A stretch of DNA of 15,376 bases from Cellvibrionaceae bacterium (GCA_025800435.1 JAOXRV010000142.1:1-15376); one strand, 5' to 3'. Counted from the first letter of the stretch, positions 1 through 7,878 are shown. A program made the numbers and translations. Notes: generated by a model not told the origin, from the letters alone.

Positions 1-779
1 ATATCAGCAGCGACAAACCCGCCCAGTGGGATGTGGCCCACCGCGACGGCAGCCGCCGCCAACCGCTGTTTCAGGCCTGCTATCAGCAGCCCTGCCGCAA
101 CGGCGATAAGGTTGCTAATCGCCAACCAATTACCGCCAAGCCGGTGGTCAAAGCCAATACTCGCAAAGTTGATGTGCGCTATGCGCCGAGCCTATTGGTG
201 TACTTTGGCAGCGGCCAGTTTATTGCGGAGAACGACCAGGCCAGCGACGACCCCCAAAGTTTTTACGCGGTGTGGGATTCGGGCAAGGGCGCGCTTGAGC
301 GCGATAACTTGGTTGCCCAGCAAATCAGTGTTAGCGCCAATGGCGGCCGCAGCATGAGTCAAAACAGAGTTGCCTACGACGAGAATCGGCAACAGTCCGG
401 CTGGTATATCGATCTGCCCGATGCCCGTGAGCGTGTGATCAACCGCGCTTCAATCGGCTTTTCCTCGGTCTTGTTCACCACCATTATCCCCGATTCGGCC
501 ACCTGTAATGCCGGCCCGGACGGTTTCGTGATGGCGGTCAATGCGTTTACCGGCGGCAAGCTGCCATTTAATCCGTTTGTCAGTACCAAAACTGGCCAGA
601 GTTTGGATATGTCTGGTATGCGCCTCGGCGCCATGCCCTCGGCGCTGAGTTTTTTCCAGTCTGGCGACGGCAATGCGACTGCGGTGTATGCAGACCAAAA
701 CAGTCAATTGTATAAAGTTAAGGTGCGCGGCCCGGATGTGCCGAGCCGAATTACCTCATGGGCACCTCTGACTAACTAG
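1..779 (+). CDS. pilY1: PilY1-like type IV pilus tip/biogenesis protein, 3' end only
   Basis: The gene is open at the left edge (reading frame starts at base 3) and ends at TAG 777-779, so about 258 C-terminal residues are visible. They match the C-terminal beta-propeller part of PilY1, the pilus-associated protein that supports pilus extension, adhesion and surface sensing. Visible family traits are the segment LLVYFGSGQFI, a following SFYAVWDSG, the stretch GWYIDLPDARERV, then a FTTIIPDSATCNAGPDGFVMAV-type segment (split by residues, not quoted in full), and a final RITSWAPL where the family usually has a Ser-Trp near the C-terminus. It converges on a fimT-like minor pilin gene, which supports the pilus role. 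The last codons lie inside a perfect inverted repeat (757-819). The N-terminal VWA-like part, if present, is outside the window. The family call is firm; the exact paralogue is not. Confidence 0.85.
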   Translation, partial: ISSDKPAQWDVAHRDGSRRQPLFQACYQQPCRNGDKVANRQPITAKPVVKANTRKVDVRYAPSLLVYFGSGQFIAENDQASDDPQSFYAVWDSGKGALERDNLVAQQISVSANGGRSMSQNRVAYDENRQQSGWYIDLPDARERVINRASIGFSSVLFTTIIPDSATCNAGPDGFVMAVNAFTGGKLPFNPFVSTKTGQSLDMSGMRLGAMPSALSFFQSGDGNATAVYADQNSQLYKVKVRGPDVPSRITSWAPLTN

Positions 780-819
780 GTCCCGCTGAGCATCATCGAG
801 TTAGTCAGAGGTGCCCATG
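757..819. repeat. Perfect 21-bp inverted repeat between convergent genes
   Basis: Bases 757-777 and 799-819 are exact reverse complements (arms begin CATGGGCACC and end GGTGCCCATG) around a 21-nt loop (778-798). The left arm encodes the last residues of the PilY1-like protein and reaches the first base of its stop codon; the right arm lies in the spacer before the end of fimT. There is no T-run after either arm, so this is not a standard intrinsic terminator. A bidirectional 3'-end or attenuation structure is the simplest reading. Confidence 0.9.
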
Positions 820-831
820 GAAAACGGTGCC

Positions 832-1383
832 CTAGGAAGTGTTTAAACAGGGGTTTCGCTTAGCCTCTGAAGGCAGGCCGAAGCGGACCCGACCGGGGCG
901 GTTGATGATAATGCGGCGTATATTGTGATCGCTGCCGTCGGCGGGGCAGTAGGTAAAGGTACCGTTGTGTCGGGTGCTGCCATCGGCCTGGTATTGGATA
1001 TAAACCCGCGGATTTCTAAACGCCGCCCAGTGCAGGCGGCCGCCCTCGGGCGGGCCATCCAGCAGTTTGATAATCTGCTCCTCTGGCTCGCGCCTGCCGT
1101 TTTCATTGTTGTCCAAAAACACCATCAACTGCAGCGCCCATTGGCGGCTGCAAGCGTCACCGTCGCGGCTCGGGCACAGGGTCGCCACGCGACGGTAATT
1201 GACCGCCGTGGCGCGGGCCAGCTGCAGCGCGTTGACTAATTGATTGCTGCTGTGCCTGGCCATTGCACGCTGGTAGAGTTGCTGTAAGCCCGGCGCCGCC
1301 AGGGTACTGATAATGGCTAGGATGCTGAACGCCAGCAGCAGCTCAAGTAAACTCAGGCCCCGACTGCGCGACTGACTAAACAT
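832..1383 (-). CDS. fimT: FimT/GspH-family type IV minor pilin (prepilin)
   Basis: This 183-residue protein has a class III prepilin leader: short basic MFSQSRSRG, cleavage expected after Gly9, mature Leu10, and Glu at mature position 5 (Glu14) followed by a hydrophobic helix to about residue 31. The rest fits the GspH/FimT fold, with Cys residues at the middle and end and a DNNENGRREPEEQI-type loop typical of the family. Minor pilins help prime pilus assembly, and FimT relatives have been linked to DNA uptake. It lies downstream of pilR on the same strand (146-nt gap) and converges on pilY1. The ATG at 1381-1383 has no good Shine-Dalgarno of its own; a leader ORF with a strong one overlaps it (1376-1408). 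An in-frame stop lies just upstream, so no longer start is available. Confidence 0.88.
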   Translation of the reverse strand: MFSQSRSRGLSLLELLLAFSILAIISTLAAPGLQQLYQRAMARHSSNQLVNALQLARATAVNYRRVATLCPSRDGDACSRQWALQLMVFLDNNENGRREPEEQIIKLLDGPPEGGRLHWAAFRNPRVYIQYQADGSTRHNGTFTYCPADGSDHNIRRIIINRPGRVRFGLPSEAKRNPCLNTS

Positions 1384-1408
1384 CGTGCTTAAACACTGTG
1401 GTTAACAT
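1376..1408 (-). CDS. Candidate 10-residue leader peptide overlapping the fimT start
   Basis: On the minus strand an ATG at 1408-1406 opens the short frame MLTTVFKHDV and stops at TAG 1378-1376, overlapping the fimT ATG by 8 bases in another frame. A strong ribosome-binding sequence AGGGGAG (1422-1416) lies 7 nt upstream, whereas fimT itself lacks one. This arrangement would let ribosomes finishing the leader restart on fimT (translational coupling). It is an inference from spacing; no homology supports the peptide. Confidence 0.4.
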   Translation of the reverse strand: MLTTVFKHDV

Positions 1409-1447
1409 AGCGACACTCCCCTGTGGAAGTGTTGAGACTAGTTAACC
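1400..1447 (-). promoter_or_regulatory. Leader hairpin sequestering SD and start codon ahead of fimT
   Basis: In the minus-strand transcript GGTTAAC-TAG (1447-1438) pairs with CTA-GTTAACC (1410-1400, one bulged base), and after a small internal loop ACACTTCC (1432-1425) pairs with GGGAGTGT (1420-1413) around an ACAG loop. The second arm contains most of the AGGGGAG ribosome-binding site and the closing stem contains the leader ATG. The shape suggests translational control, for example by temperature or by a trans-acting factor. A DNA operator is an alternative reading. Confidence 0.5.
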
Positions 1448-1529
1448 GTGGCGGGTTTTACTCTCGGCCAAATGGCTATTTATTGTCTGTTGCGGGGCCC
1501 GAGGTTGTGCTGGCGATTTGACCCAGCGG

Positions 1530-2882
1530 CTAATCGTCGTCTAAGCCCAACTTCTTAAGCCGGTAGCGGATCGAGCGAAAGCTGATGCCCAGGCTTTCGG
1601 CGGCGGCGGTTTTATTCCAGCGACACTGTTCCAGCGCCTGCAGCAGAAAGTCTTTCTCTATTGCTTCTAACAGCTCATCCAGGTTGCGTCCATCCAAGCT
1701 CAGCCCGGCCCGGCCGCCGGCTGGCATTTGTGCGGCGCTGGGTTGGCTTAAGAATAAATCCGCCTCGGTGATGATATTGTCTTCGCACAGGGTAAAGGCG
1801 CGCTCTAAGATATTTTCCAACTCGCGCACATTGCCGGGAAAGCGATAATGTTGTAAACGCTCGTTGGCCTCGCTGCTGAGCTGGGCAGGTGGCAGGTTCA
1901 TATCGCCGGCAATTTTGGCGAGAAAATACTCGCTCAGTAGAGGAATGTCCTCGCGCCGCTGGCGCAGCGCGGGCACCTGCAGCTCAATGACATTAATGCG
2001 GTAAAACAAGTCGCTGCGGAAGCGACCGCTCTCAACCTCGGCCTGCAGGTCTTTGTGGGTGGCGCTTAGAATTCGCACATCGGTGTTAATCTCCGCCTGG
2101 GCACCAATTGGCCTGACCGCTTTTTCTTGAATTGCACGCAGTAATTTAACCTGCATCTCCAGCGGCAGATCGGCCACTTCATCTAAAAATAAGGTGCCCC
2201 CGTCGGCGGCTTGAAACAGCCCCATTTTATCTTGATGGGCACCGGTAAAGGCGCCTTTTTTGTGGCCAAAAAATTCGCTTTCCATCAGCTCGGCCGGAAT
2301 CGCACCGCAGTTGACCGGAATAAACGGCCCCTCTGCACGCGGGCCTTGATAATGTATCGAGCGGGCCACTAACTCTTTGCCGCTGCCCGATTCACCGGCG
2401 ATATAAATGGGCGCCTTGGAGTGTGCCAATTTGCTGATTTGGGCCTTGAGCTTGCGCACCGCTGGGGCTTCGCCGATAAACGCCAGGCCCTGCTCTGAGC
2501 GCGCGCTGGTTTTGGCTTTTACTTCCAGGGCGCTGCTCACCAGCTTGCGCAGCTGCTCCAGGTTTACCGGCTTGGAGACAAAATCATAAGCGCCGGCTTT
2601 CATCGCCTGAATGGCAGTATCGGTATTGCCGTGGGCGGTAAACACCGCCACCGGCAGCGGGTAGTCCAATGCTTGAATATCCTGTACCAGCTCGATACCG
2701 TTGCCATCGGGTAGGCGCAAATCGGTCAGACACAGATCAAACTCGCGCTGACGCAACAATTGGCGCGCTTGCTGGCAGTCTTTGGCCGCTACCGAGTCCA
2801 GCCCCATACGGCCCAGGGTAATTTCCAGCAACTCGCGAATATCCGGCTCGTCGTCGATCAGCAGTACGGTGCGTTGGCTCAT
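1530..2882 (-). CDS. pilR: PilR, sigma-54-dependent response regulator of pilus genes
   Basis: This 450-residue NtrC-type activator has all three domains. The receiver domain (about 1-120) has acidic Asp10/Asp11, phospho-acceptor Asp54 in LTDLRLPDGNG and Lys104. The AAA+ domain (about 133-375) has Walker A GESGSGKE (163-170), the sigma-54-contacting loop GAFTGA (210-215) and Walker B LFLDE (231-235). A Fis-type helix-turn-helix is at the C-terminus (about 420-445, NKTAAAESLGISFRSIRYRL). Phosphorylated PilR activates sigma-54 promoters such as that of pilA. The ATG overlaps the pilS stop codon by 4 nt (ATGA), so the kinase and regulator are translationally coupled. Adjacent pilS and fimT support PilR over other NtrC-family members. 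Confidence 0.93.
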   Translation of the reverse strand: MSQRTVLLIDDEPDIRELLEITLGRMGLDSVAAKDCQQARQLLRQREFDLCLTDLRLPDGNGIELVQDIQALDYPLPVAVFTAHGNTDTAIQAMKAGAYDFVSKPVNLEQLRKLVSSALEVKAKTSARSEQGLAFIGEAPAVRKLKAQISKLAHSKAPIYIAGESGSGKELVARSIHYQGPRAEGPFIPVNCGAIPAELMESEFFGHKKGAFTGAHQDKMGLFQAADGGTLFLDEVADLPLEMQVKLLRAIQEKAVRPIGAQAEINTDVRILSATHKDLQAEVESGRFRSDLFYRINVIELQVPALRQRREDIPLLSEYFLAKIAGDMNLPPAQLSSEANERLQHYRFPGNVRELENILERAFTLCEDNIITEADLFLSQPSAAQMPAGGRAGLSLDGRNLDELLEAIEKDFLLQALEQCRWNKTAAAESLGISFRSIRYRLKKLGLDDD

Positions 2883-4462
2883 TGTAGGGTCGCCTCGGGG
2901 TTGGGAAAGCGCAGTTTAAAACAGGTTCTGCCCGGCTCGCTGGCGGGGATGGAAACATGAATTTGATTAGCATCGCACAGTTCTTTGACCAGGTATAGAC
3001 CGAGCCCGGAACCGGCGTTGTGAGTAGTATAGAAAGGCTCGAACAGCTTGCTGATATCGGCTTCGGCAATGCCGGGTCCGTAGTCGATTACTTCAATAAT
3101 TGGCTGGCCGCTGCGCGGGTCTTGATCGAGGTTTAGCTGTACCTCATTGCGCTGGCTATAGGCCTGGCTATAGCGCAGACCATTGTCGACTAAATTGCTC
3201 AGTATTTGGAACAGCTGGTGGCTGTCGAGCTTGCTGCTCAGGCCTTGTTGCTTACAGCGGTATTCAATTTGGCCGCCGTGTTCGGCGCGATAGCGCTGGC
3301 AAAAATCCCCGACCCAGTCGTCCAACTCAATGGTACTTAAATTGGGGGCTTGGCGGCGCGACAGCTGCAACACACTTTCGATAATACCGTTAACTCGCTG
3401 GCAGTGGTTATCGATAATTTCGGTTAGGCGCCGTTCGTGCTGGGGAATATCTGGTGATTCTTGCAGCAGCTGGTTGGCGTGGCTCAGCGCCCCCAGCGGG
3501 TTGCGCACCTCGTGCGCGATAGAGGCGGTTAAGCGACCCAGCGAAGCCAGCTTGAGCTGCTGTGCCTGGTTTTGTACCAGCCGGCTGTCATCGATAAAAA
3601 TCAGGCTGTCGTCGTCTTGCTGGACAAAGCCAATACGCACCTCACGCAGAGGCTCACGCAGCTGCAGCATCTGCCCGAGGCTGCGCCGGTGGCGGCGCCA
3701 AATCTTGTATTGCTCGACTATCTCGGCGGGTAGCAGCGCGATATCAAACGGTGGTGGCGGTAATTCTTTGCCCTCGGTCAGCATGGACAGCGCCGACTGA
3801 TTGATAATTTCAACCTGGCGCTTGGCATTGACCACGATCACCCCCGTGTACAGCCTCGCCACAATGCGGTGAGTCAGGCGTTGCAGGTAATCGGCGTGGC
3901 TCTGCTGTTTTAACACCTGCTGCTCACTCAGGCGCAGGCGTCGGCTAATCGACTGGAAAATGGCCGACACCAAAAACAACAGTGCACCAATGGCGCCGGC
4001 AGAAAATATTTGGTGCGCGGCGGTTTGGCTTTTTACCAGCTCGATGCCCAGCAGAATAATGCTGGCGGTGGCCGCCAGGGCATAGTGGCGGCGGCCCTGG
4101 ATAAACAAACTGGCGGTAATCACACTGACGAAAAACAAATAGCCCAGGCCGCTGCTGCTGCCGCCGCTGCTGTAGCTGAGCAGGCCCAAAAACACTAGGT
4201 CGATAAAAAACAGGGTAAAGACTTGCTCGGCCTGTAACTTGGGGTTGCGCCACCACAAATAGGCCAGACTGACCACCGCCAAGGCGCAATAGGCAATATT
4301 GCTGCGATAATACAGTTGCTGGTAACTGCTGCCCAAGAATTCGCCGCTGATGCCGCTGACAAACATCAGCAGCAGCAAGCCGCTCAGCGCCAGCCGATAG
4401 TAGCTAAATATTTTGAGGATGCGTTCGCTGGAGCCCTGCCAATCCTCGCTGTAAGCTGCCAC
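2879..4462 (-). CDS. pilS: PilS, membrane sensor histidine kinase for PilR
   Basis: The 527-residue protein begins with hydrophobic membrane segments (about residues 20-175, roughly six), followed by a PAS-like region (about 190-290). The HisKA domain has phospho-acceptor His317 in SIAHEVRNPLGAL. The HATPase domain has N-box NLVDN (423-427), GPGI (462-465) and GSGLGLYLV (from 484). PilS senses membrane pilin level and controls the PilR phosphorylation state. The start codon is GTG (4462-4460), placed 2 nt after the nadE stop; the ribosome-binding site therefore lies inside the end of nadE. The stop overlaps the pilR start. Length and topology fit the PilS family closely. Confidence 0.92.
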   Translation of the reverse strand: MAAYSEDWQGSSERILKIFSYYRLALSGLLLLMFVSGISGEFLGSSYQQLYYRSNIAYCALAVVSLAYLWWRNPKLQAEQVFTLFFIDLVFLGLLSYSSGGSSSGLGYLFFVSVITASLFIQGRRHYALAATASIILLGIELVKSQTAAHQIFSAGAIGALLFLVSAIFQSISRRLRLSEQQVLKQQSHADYLQRLTHRIVARLYTGVIVVNAKRQVEIINQSALSMLTEGKELPPPPFDIALLPAEIVEQYKIWRRHRRSLGQMLQLREPLREVRIGFVQQDDDSLIFIDDSRLVQNQAQQLKLASLGRLTASIAHEVRNPLGALSHANQLLQESPDIPQHERRLTEIIDNHCQRVNGIIESVLQLSRRQAPNLSTIELDDWVGDFCQRYRAEHGGQIEYRCKQQGLSSKLDSHQLFQILSNLVDNGLRYSQAYSQRNEVQLNLDQDPRSGQPIIEVIDYGPGIAEADISKLFEPFYTTHNAGSGLGLYLVKELCDANQIHVSIPASEPGRTCFKLRFPNPEATLQ

Positions 4463-4464
4463 CC

Positions 4465-5304
4465 TTAATCCAGATCGTACACGGTCGGAATTGGCTGGCG
4501 TTTGTGCTGGGTTTTTAAATATATCGAAATCAACTTTTCCTCAACGTCGGGGTCTTGATTTTTGCCCTCTAAAAAGTCGTCGATCTGCTGGTAGCTTAAG
4601 CCCAGCACCTGCTCATCGGCCTTTTGCGGGCTCAGGCACTCAAGGTCGGCGGTGGCGGTTTTCTTTACCAGCTCGGCCGGGGCGCCCAAGTGGGCGGCCA
4701 GCTGACGCACTTGGCGCTTGCTCAGCCCGAACAGCGGTGCCAGGTCACAGGCGCCATCGCCCCATTTGGTGTAAAAGCCAGTGACGTTTTCGGCCGAGTG
4801 GTCGGTGCCCAGCACCAGCCCCCCGCACAGGCCGGCAATCTCATATTGCACCGCCATGCGACAGCGCGCCTTGACATTGCCCTTAACAAAATCCTGCGCA
4901 TCGTGGCTGCCCAGTTCCAGGCCAGCAGTCTGCATGGCCGCCAGGGTACTGTCGTGAATGCCATCGGTGCCGGGGTGGATATTGACACTGAGCGACTGAC
5001 TCGGGCGCACAAAGCTGAGCGACAGCTGGGCATCGTCTTCGTCGTGTTGCACATCGTAGGGCAGGCGCACTGCGATAAACTGGTAGCCAGCCTGCGGGTG
5101 TTCGGCCTGCAGGGCCTCGACCGCCAATTGGGCCAGGCGGCCGCAAGTGGTGGAATCGACCCCGCCGCTGATACCCAATACCAGCGCGCGCGCGCCAGAG
5201 CGCAACAGCATGGTTTTGATAAAGTGAATTCGGCGCTCGGCCTCGGCGGACGGGTCGATGCTGGGCTGTACTTTCATTTCTGCGATAATTTGGGCCGCTT
5301 GCAT
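4465..5304 (-). CDS. nadE: NH3-dependent NAD+ synthetase
   Basis: This 279-residue enzyme makes NAD+ from deamido-NAD+, ATP and ammonia. It has the PP-loop SGGVDS (46-51) of N-type ATP pyrophosphatases, a RLPYDVQHDE stretch, and the later GTDHSAENVTGFYTKWGDG region that lines the deamido-NAD/ATP site. Size matches the short E. coli-type NadE, and there is no N-terminal glutaminase domain, so free ammonia is the expected nitrogen source. The start is ATG at 5304-5302 with AGGGA about 9 nt upstream. It is first in a tight nadE-pilS-pilR block and is divergent from ampD across 113 bp. A minus-strand TAATAT (5340-5335) could be its -10, but I see no good -35. Confidence 0.93.
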   Translation of the reverse strand: MQAAQIIAEMKVQPSIDPSAEAERRIHFIKTMLLRSGARALVLGISGGVDSTTCGRLAQLAVEALQAEHPQAGYQFIAVRLPYDVQHDEDDAQLSLSFVRPSQSLSVNIHPGTDGIHDSTLAAMQTAGLELGSHDAQDFVKGNVKARCRMAVQYEIAGLCGGLVLGTDHSAENVTGFYTKWGDGACDLAPLFGLSKRQVRQLAAHLGAPAELVKKTATADLECLSPQKADEQVLGLSYQQIDDFLEGKNQDPDVEEKLISIYLKTQHKRQPIPTVYDLD

Positions 5305-5417
5305 AGTCGTGTCCCTAGTGGTTGGTGAAGTGGTATATTAAGGGGTTTATGGTACTTTAAGCTATATTTTATGCCATTGTCCGGGTAGACGAAATCACCC
5401 CGGCGAAAGGAATTTAT

Positions 5418-6008
5418 ATGACTGAGACAGGTTTAAGTGGCTGGCTCGACGGCGCCCGTGCCTGTCCCTCGCCCAACTATAACCAGCGCCCTGCGGCCGA
5501 GCCCATCAGTTTGTTGGTGATTCACAATATCAGCCTGCCGCCTGGACAGTTCGGTGGCCCCTATATTGAAGACTTTTTTTGCAACCGTCTCGATTGTGGC
5601 CAACACCCCTATTTTGCCAGCATTGCCGGGCTTGAGGTGTCGGCTCATTTTTTGATCGACCGGGCCGGCCGGCTGTGTCAGTTTGTGCCCCTCGAAGGGC
5701 GCGCCTGGCACGCCGGCCAGTCCAGCTACGGCGGTCGTCCCAACTGCAACGATTACAGTATTGGTATCGAGCTAGAAGGCGACGATCAACAGGCCTATAG
5801 CCAGGCCCAATACCAAGCTCTGGCCAAGTTAAGTGCCGAACTGATCGGCCGTTACCCGCAGCTTGCCAGCGCCGCAACCGGGGCCGAGGCGCGCCTGCCC
5901 GGCTTTAATATCTGTGGCCACAGTGATATTGCGCCGGGCCGCAAAACCGACCCGGGTGCCAGCTTTGACTGGGGTCTTTACCAAACTTATCTGGCCCGTG
6001 CCCTGTAG
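5418..6008 (+). CDS. ampD: AmpD, 1,6-anhydro-N-acetylmuramyl-L-alanine amidase
   Basis: This 196-residue cytoplasmic zinc amidase removes the peptide from anhydro-MurNAc during cell-wall recycling; its loss often derepresses AmpC beta-lactamase. Amidase_2 features are visible: zinc ligands His36 (LLVIHNIS), His168 (CGHSDIAPGRKTDPG) and Asp178, catalytic Lys176, and the SIGIELEG segment with Glu118. There is no signal peptide, which separates it from periplasmic AmiD/AmpDh paralogues. The ATG has AAAGGAA about 7 nt upstream. It is followed by ampE after 43 nt, the classic ampDE order. Confidence 0.94.
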   Translation: MTETGLSGWLDGARACPSPNYNQRPAAEPISLLVIHNISLPPGQFGGPYIEDFFCNRLDCGQHPYFASIAGLEVSAHFLIDRAGRLCQFVPLEGRAWHAGQSSYGGRPNCNDYSIGIELEGDDQQAYSQAQYQALAKLSAELIGRYPQLASAATGAEARLPGFNICGHSDIAPGRKTDPGASFDWGLYQTYLARAL

Positions 6009-6051
6009 TGCCCGTCTAAGCAGTGTGTGTGATTAAAACGAGGAAAGCTCA

Positions 6052-6930
6052 ATGCAATTAACTGTGCTACTTATCGCCCTGGTGTGTGTGCGTTGGTTTG
6101 GCGTGCCGGCCTGGGTGCAGCAAGATGGCTGGGTTAAGCCCTGGCTCGATTCGCTGCGCGGCCTCGGCGGCCAGCCCTGGGTCTACTGGGCTATCGCTCT
6201 ATTGTTACCTCTGGCAATTGTCTATTTTGGCCTCGACTGGGTCGCCGGCAGTGGCTGGCTACTGAGCCTGCTGTTGACTACCTGGGTGCTGCTATACAGT
6301 ATCGGCAGGGCCGACTTTAAAGCCCAGTTGCAGGCTTTTACCCGCGCCGTCGGCAGTGGCGATTTGCAAAACTGCCTGCGCGCCGCGCGCGCCTTGCAAA
6401 CCACCCCGGCCAGCGAGGCGCTCAGTAGCCACGAGCCCGAACTCTACCAGCAGACTATGCTCAACGCCGGTTACCGCGCCATGGAGCGACTGTTTGTGGT
6501 GTTCTTTTGGTTTGCCACCCTCGGCCCGATAGCGGCGCTGGCTTATCGCCTGTTGCGCCTGTACCAAGACCAGCAACAGCAGCAGCTGCTGGCCGAAGGC
6601 GAGCAGGTGCCGCCGGTGCCCCAGGAGCTGGTGGCCCGCATGATTTGGCTGCTGGAATGGCCGGTGGTGCGTCTATTGGCCCTGAGTTTTGCCATTACCG
6701 GCAACTTTACCAGTTGCATGCAGCGTTGGCGCCACAGTTTGCTGTGCTTACAGACCCCTTCTAAGCAGGTGTTGGGCAATGCGATTGGCGGGGCGCTGGA
6801 TTTTGACGCGGATAAGGTGGCCGACAGCGAGTCAATTATCAGTGACCTGGGGGCCATGCAGGCATTGTTTTATCGCACCGGTTTATTTTGGCTGTGCGCC
6901 CTGGCCTTGTACCTAATTGTGGCGATTTAA
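6052..6930 (+). CDS. ampE: AmpE, inner-membrane protein of the ampDE operon
   Basis: This 292-residue protein is close in size to E. coli AmpE. Hydrophobic segments lie at about 42-62, 66-84, 145-168 and 272-292, with a weaker one at the N-terminus. A cytoplasmic stretch carries SIGRADFKAQLQAF and ends of the family type (GALDFDADKVADSESIIS, then a final helix). AmpE is a conserved membrane partner of AmpD whose biochemical role is still unclear; it has been suggested to sense cell-wall or beta-lactam state. The ATG follows GAGGAAAG at good spacing. Position directly after ampD makes the call firm. Confidence 0.9.
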   Translation: MQLTVLLIALVCVRWFGVPAWVQQDGWVKPWLDSLRGLGGQPWVYWAIALLLPLAIVYFGLDWVAGSGWLLSLLLTTWVLLYSIGRADFKAQLQAFTRAVGSGDLQNCLRAARALQTTPASEALSSHEPELYQQTMLNAGYRAMERLFVVFFWFATLGPIAALAYRLLRLYQDQQQQQLLAEGEQVPPVPQELVARMIWLLEWPVVRLLALSFAITGNFTSCMQRWRHSLLCLQTPSKQVLGNAIGGALDFDADKVADSESIISDLGAMQALFYRTGLFWLCALALYLIVAI

Positions 6931-6948
6931 GCTGTTTTTGGTCGAAAT

Positions 6949-6985
6949 TCGCCGAAAATTAGATGGTTTAAAAGATTTTCGGCGA
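6949..6985. repeat. 11-bp perfect inverted repeat downstream of ampE
   Basis: TCGCCGAAAAT (6949-6959) and ATTTTCGGCGA (6975-6985) are exact reverse complements around a 15-nt loop. It sits 19 nt after the ampE stop and about 150 nt before the TetR-family gene. No T-run follows, so it could be a weak 3'-end structure for ampDE or an operator for the regulator downstream; the sequence does not decide. Confidence 0.6.
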
Positions 6986-7137
6986 CGTTCATTTATGTTG
7001 TGGCACTGGGCCCATCTCAGCGGCAATAAACTCTGTTATTATGGTGCGCGAGTAGGGGCCTGCCGAGCGCGGCCTTATTTACACCTGGATTTACCTCTGG
7101 CCGCCTCACAAAGGCCGCTCACAGCTGGGGATTGAGC

Positions 7138-7800
7138 ATGCAAGAGTCCGTAGCCGCCAAGCCCAAGAGTCGCGGCGGCAAAGGCGAGCAGACCCGCCAG
7201 CAAATCCTCGCCGCGGCGTTGGAGGTGATCGCGGCCCAGGGCTACCGGGCCCTGACCCACCGGGCCATCGCCAAGCAAGCCGGGGTTAGCCTGTCCCTGA
7301 CTACCTACCACTTTAAAGACCTTGAGGCCCTGCTGCACGACGCCTTCGCCTATTACAAACAGGCCATTCTGGCCGATTATGAAAGCCGCTGGCAGCAGCT
7401 CAAAGACAGTAAATTGCAGCAGTGGCTGGCGCACGCCGCCGAGCAAGATTGCCGCCAGCAGCTGTGCCACACCCTGGCCGATTACCTGAGCGAGATAATT
7501 GCCGAAGATGTAAAACACCGCGGCCAAGGGGTGGCGGTGGAGATGACCTTCCACTTTGATTTGCATCTGGCGGTGGAGCAGCGCAATTTTGCCTATGAGC
7601 TGTGTAATCGGCTCCACCCCGAAATTGTCGAATTTTTCACCAAGCTCAACACCAAAGCACCCGAAGTGGACGCCCACTTACTGCTGGATACGGTGCACTT
7701 CCTGCGTTTCCGCTGCCTGGCGGTGCCGACTATGGTAACTGCAGAAGACGCCCATAAGCGGCTTTTGCGACTGCTTCAGACACTCCTGGTTTGTAAGTAG
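7138..7800 (+). CDS. TetR/AcrR-family transcriptional regulator
   Basis: This 220-residue protein has a TetR-type N-terminal DNA-binding domain: QTRQQILAAALEVIAAQGY (helix 1), then HTH residues about 39-58, ALTHRAIAKQAGVSLSLTTYHF region, followed by FKDLEALL. The larger C-terminal half is helical and should bind an unknown ligand. A start at ATG 7138 is preferred because CTGGGGA ends 6 nt upstream; a TTG at 7132 would touch that site. No obvious partner is adjacent: ampE lies upstream on the same strand (207-nt gap) and a repeat-rich stretch downstream. In some gammaproteobacteria a TetR gene precedes lexA; here a LexA box follows but no lexA gene. Target and ligand are unknown. Confidence 0.85.
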   Translation: MQESVAAKPKSRGGKGEQTRQQILAAALEVIAAQGYRALTHRAIAKQAGVSLSLTTYHFKDLEALLHDAFAYYKQAILADYESRWQQLKDSKLQQWLAHAAEQDCRQQLCHTLADYLSEIIAEDVKHRGQGVAVEMTFHFDLHLAVEQRNFAYELCNRLHPEIVEFFTKLNTKAPEVDAHLLLDTVHFLRFRCLAVPTMVTAEDAHKRLLRLLQTLLVCK

Positions 7801-7811
7801 TTACATACCGG

Positions 7812-7842
7812 AAAGCCTCTTTATATTAAGGCTTTATATCAG
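7812..7842 (+). terminator. Weak intrinsic-terminator-like hairpin after the TetR gene
   Basis: AAAGCCT (7812-7818) pairs with AGGCTTT (7829-7835) around a 10-nt AT-rich loop, 12 nt past the stop codon, followed by an AT-rich but not pure T tract. Stem is short, so efficiency is doubtful. Confidence 0.4.
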
Positions 7843-7878
7843 CTAGATAGAAGTTAACAAAATAAGCGGGCACAGTCC

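Noticed and set aside
757..819. Bidirectional rho-independent terminator
   Set aside because: The stem is perfect but neither strand has a T-run after it and the loop is 21 nt, so it was listed as an inverted repeat only.
4624..5328. 234-codon plus-strand frame opposite nadE
   Set aside because: Complete overlap with a confident nadE; long antisense frames are expected at this GC content.
7075..7677. 200-codon minus-strand frame opposite the TetR gene
   Set aside because: Shadow of the regulator gene; low-complexity Gly/Leu/Val sequence with no recognisable domain.
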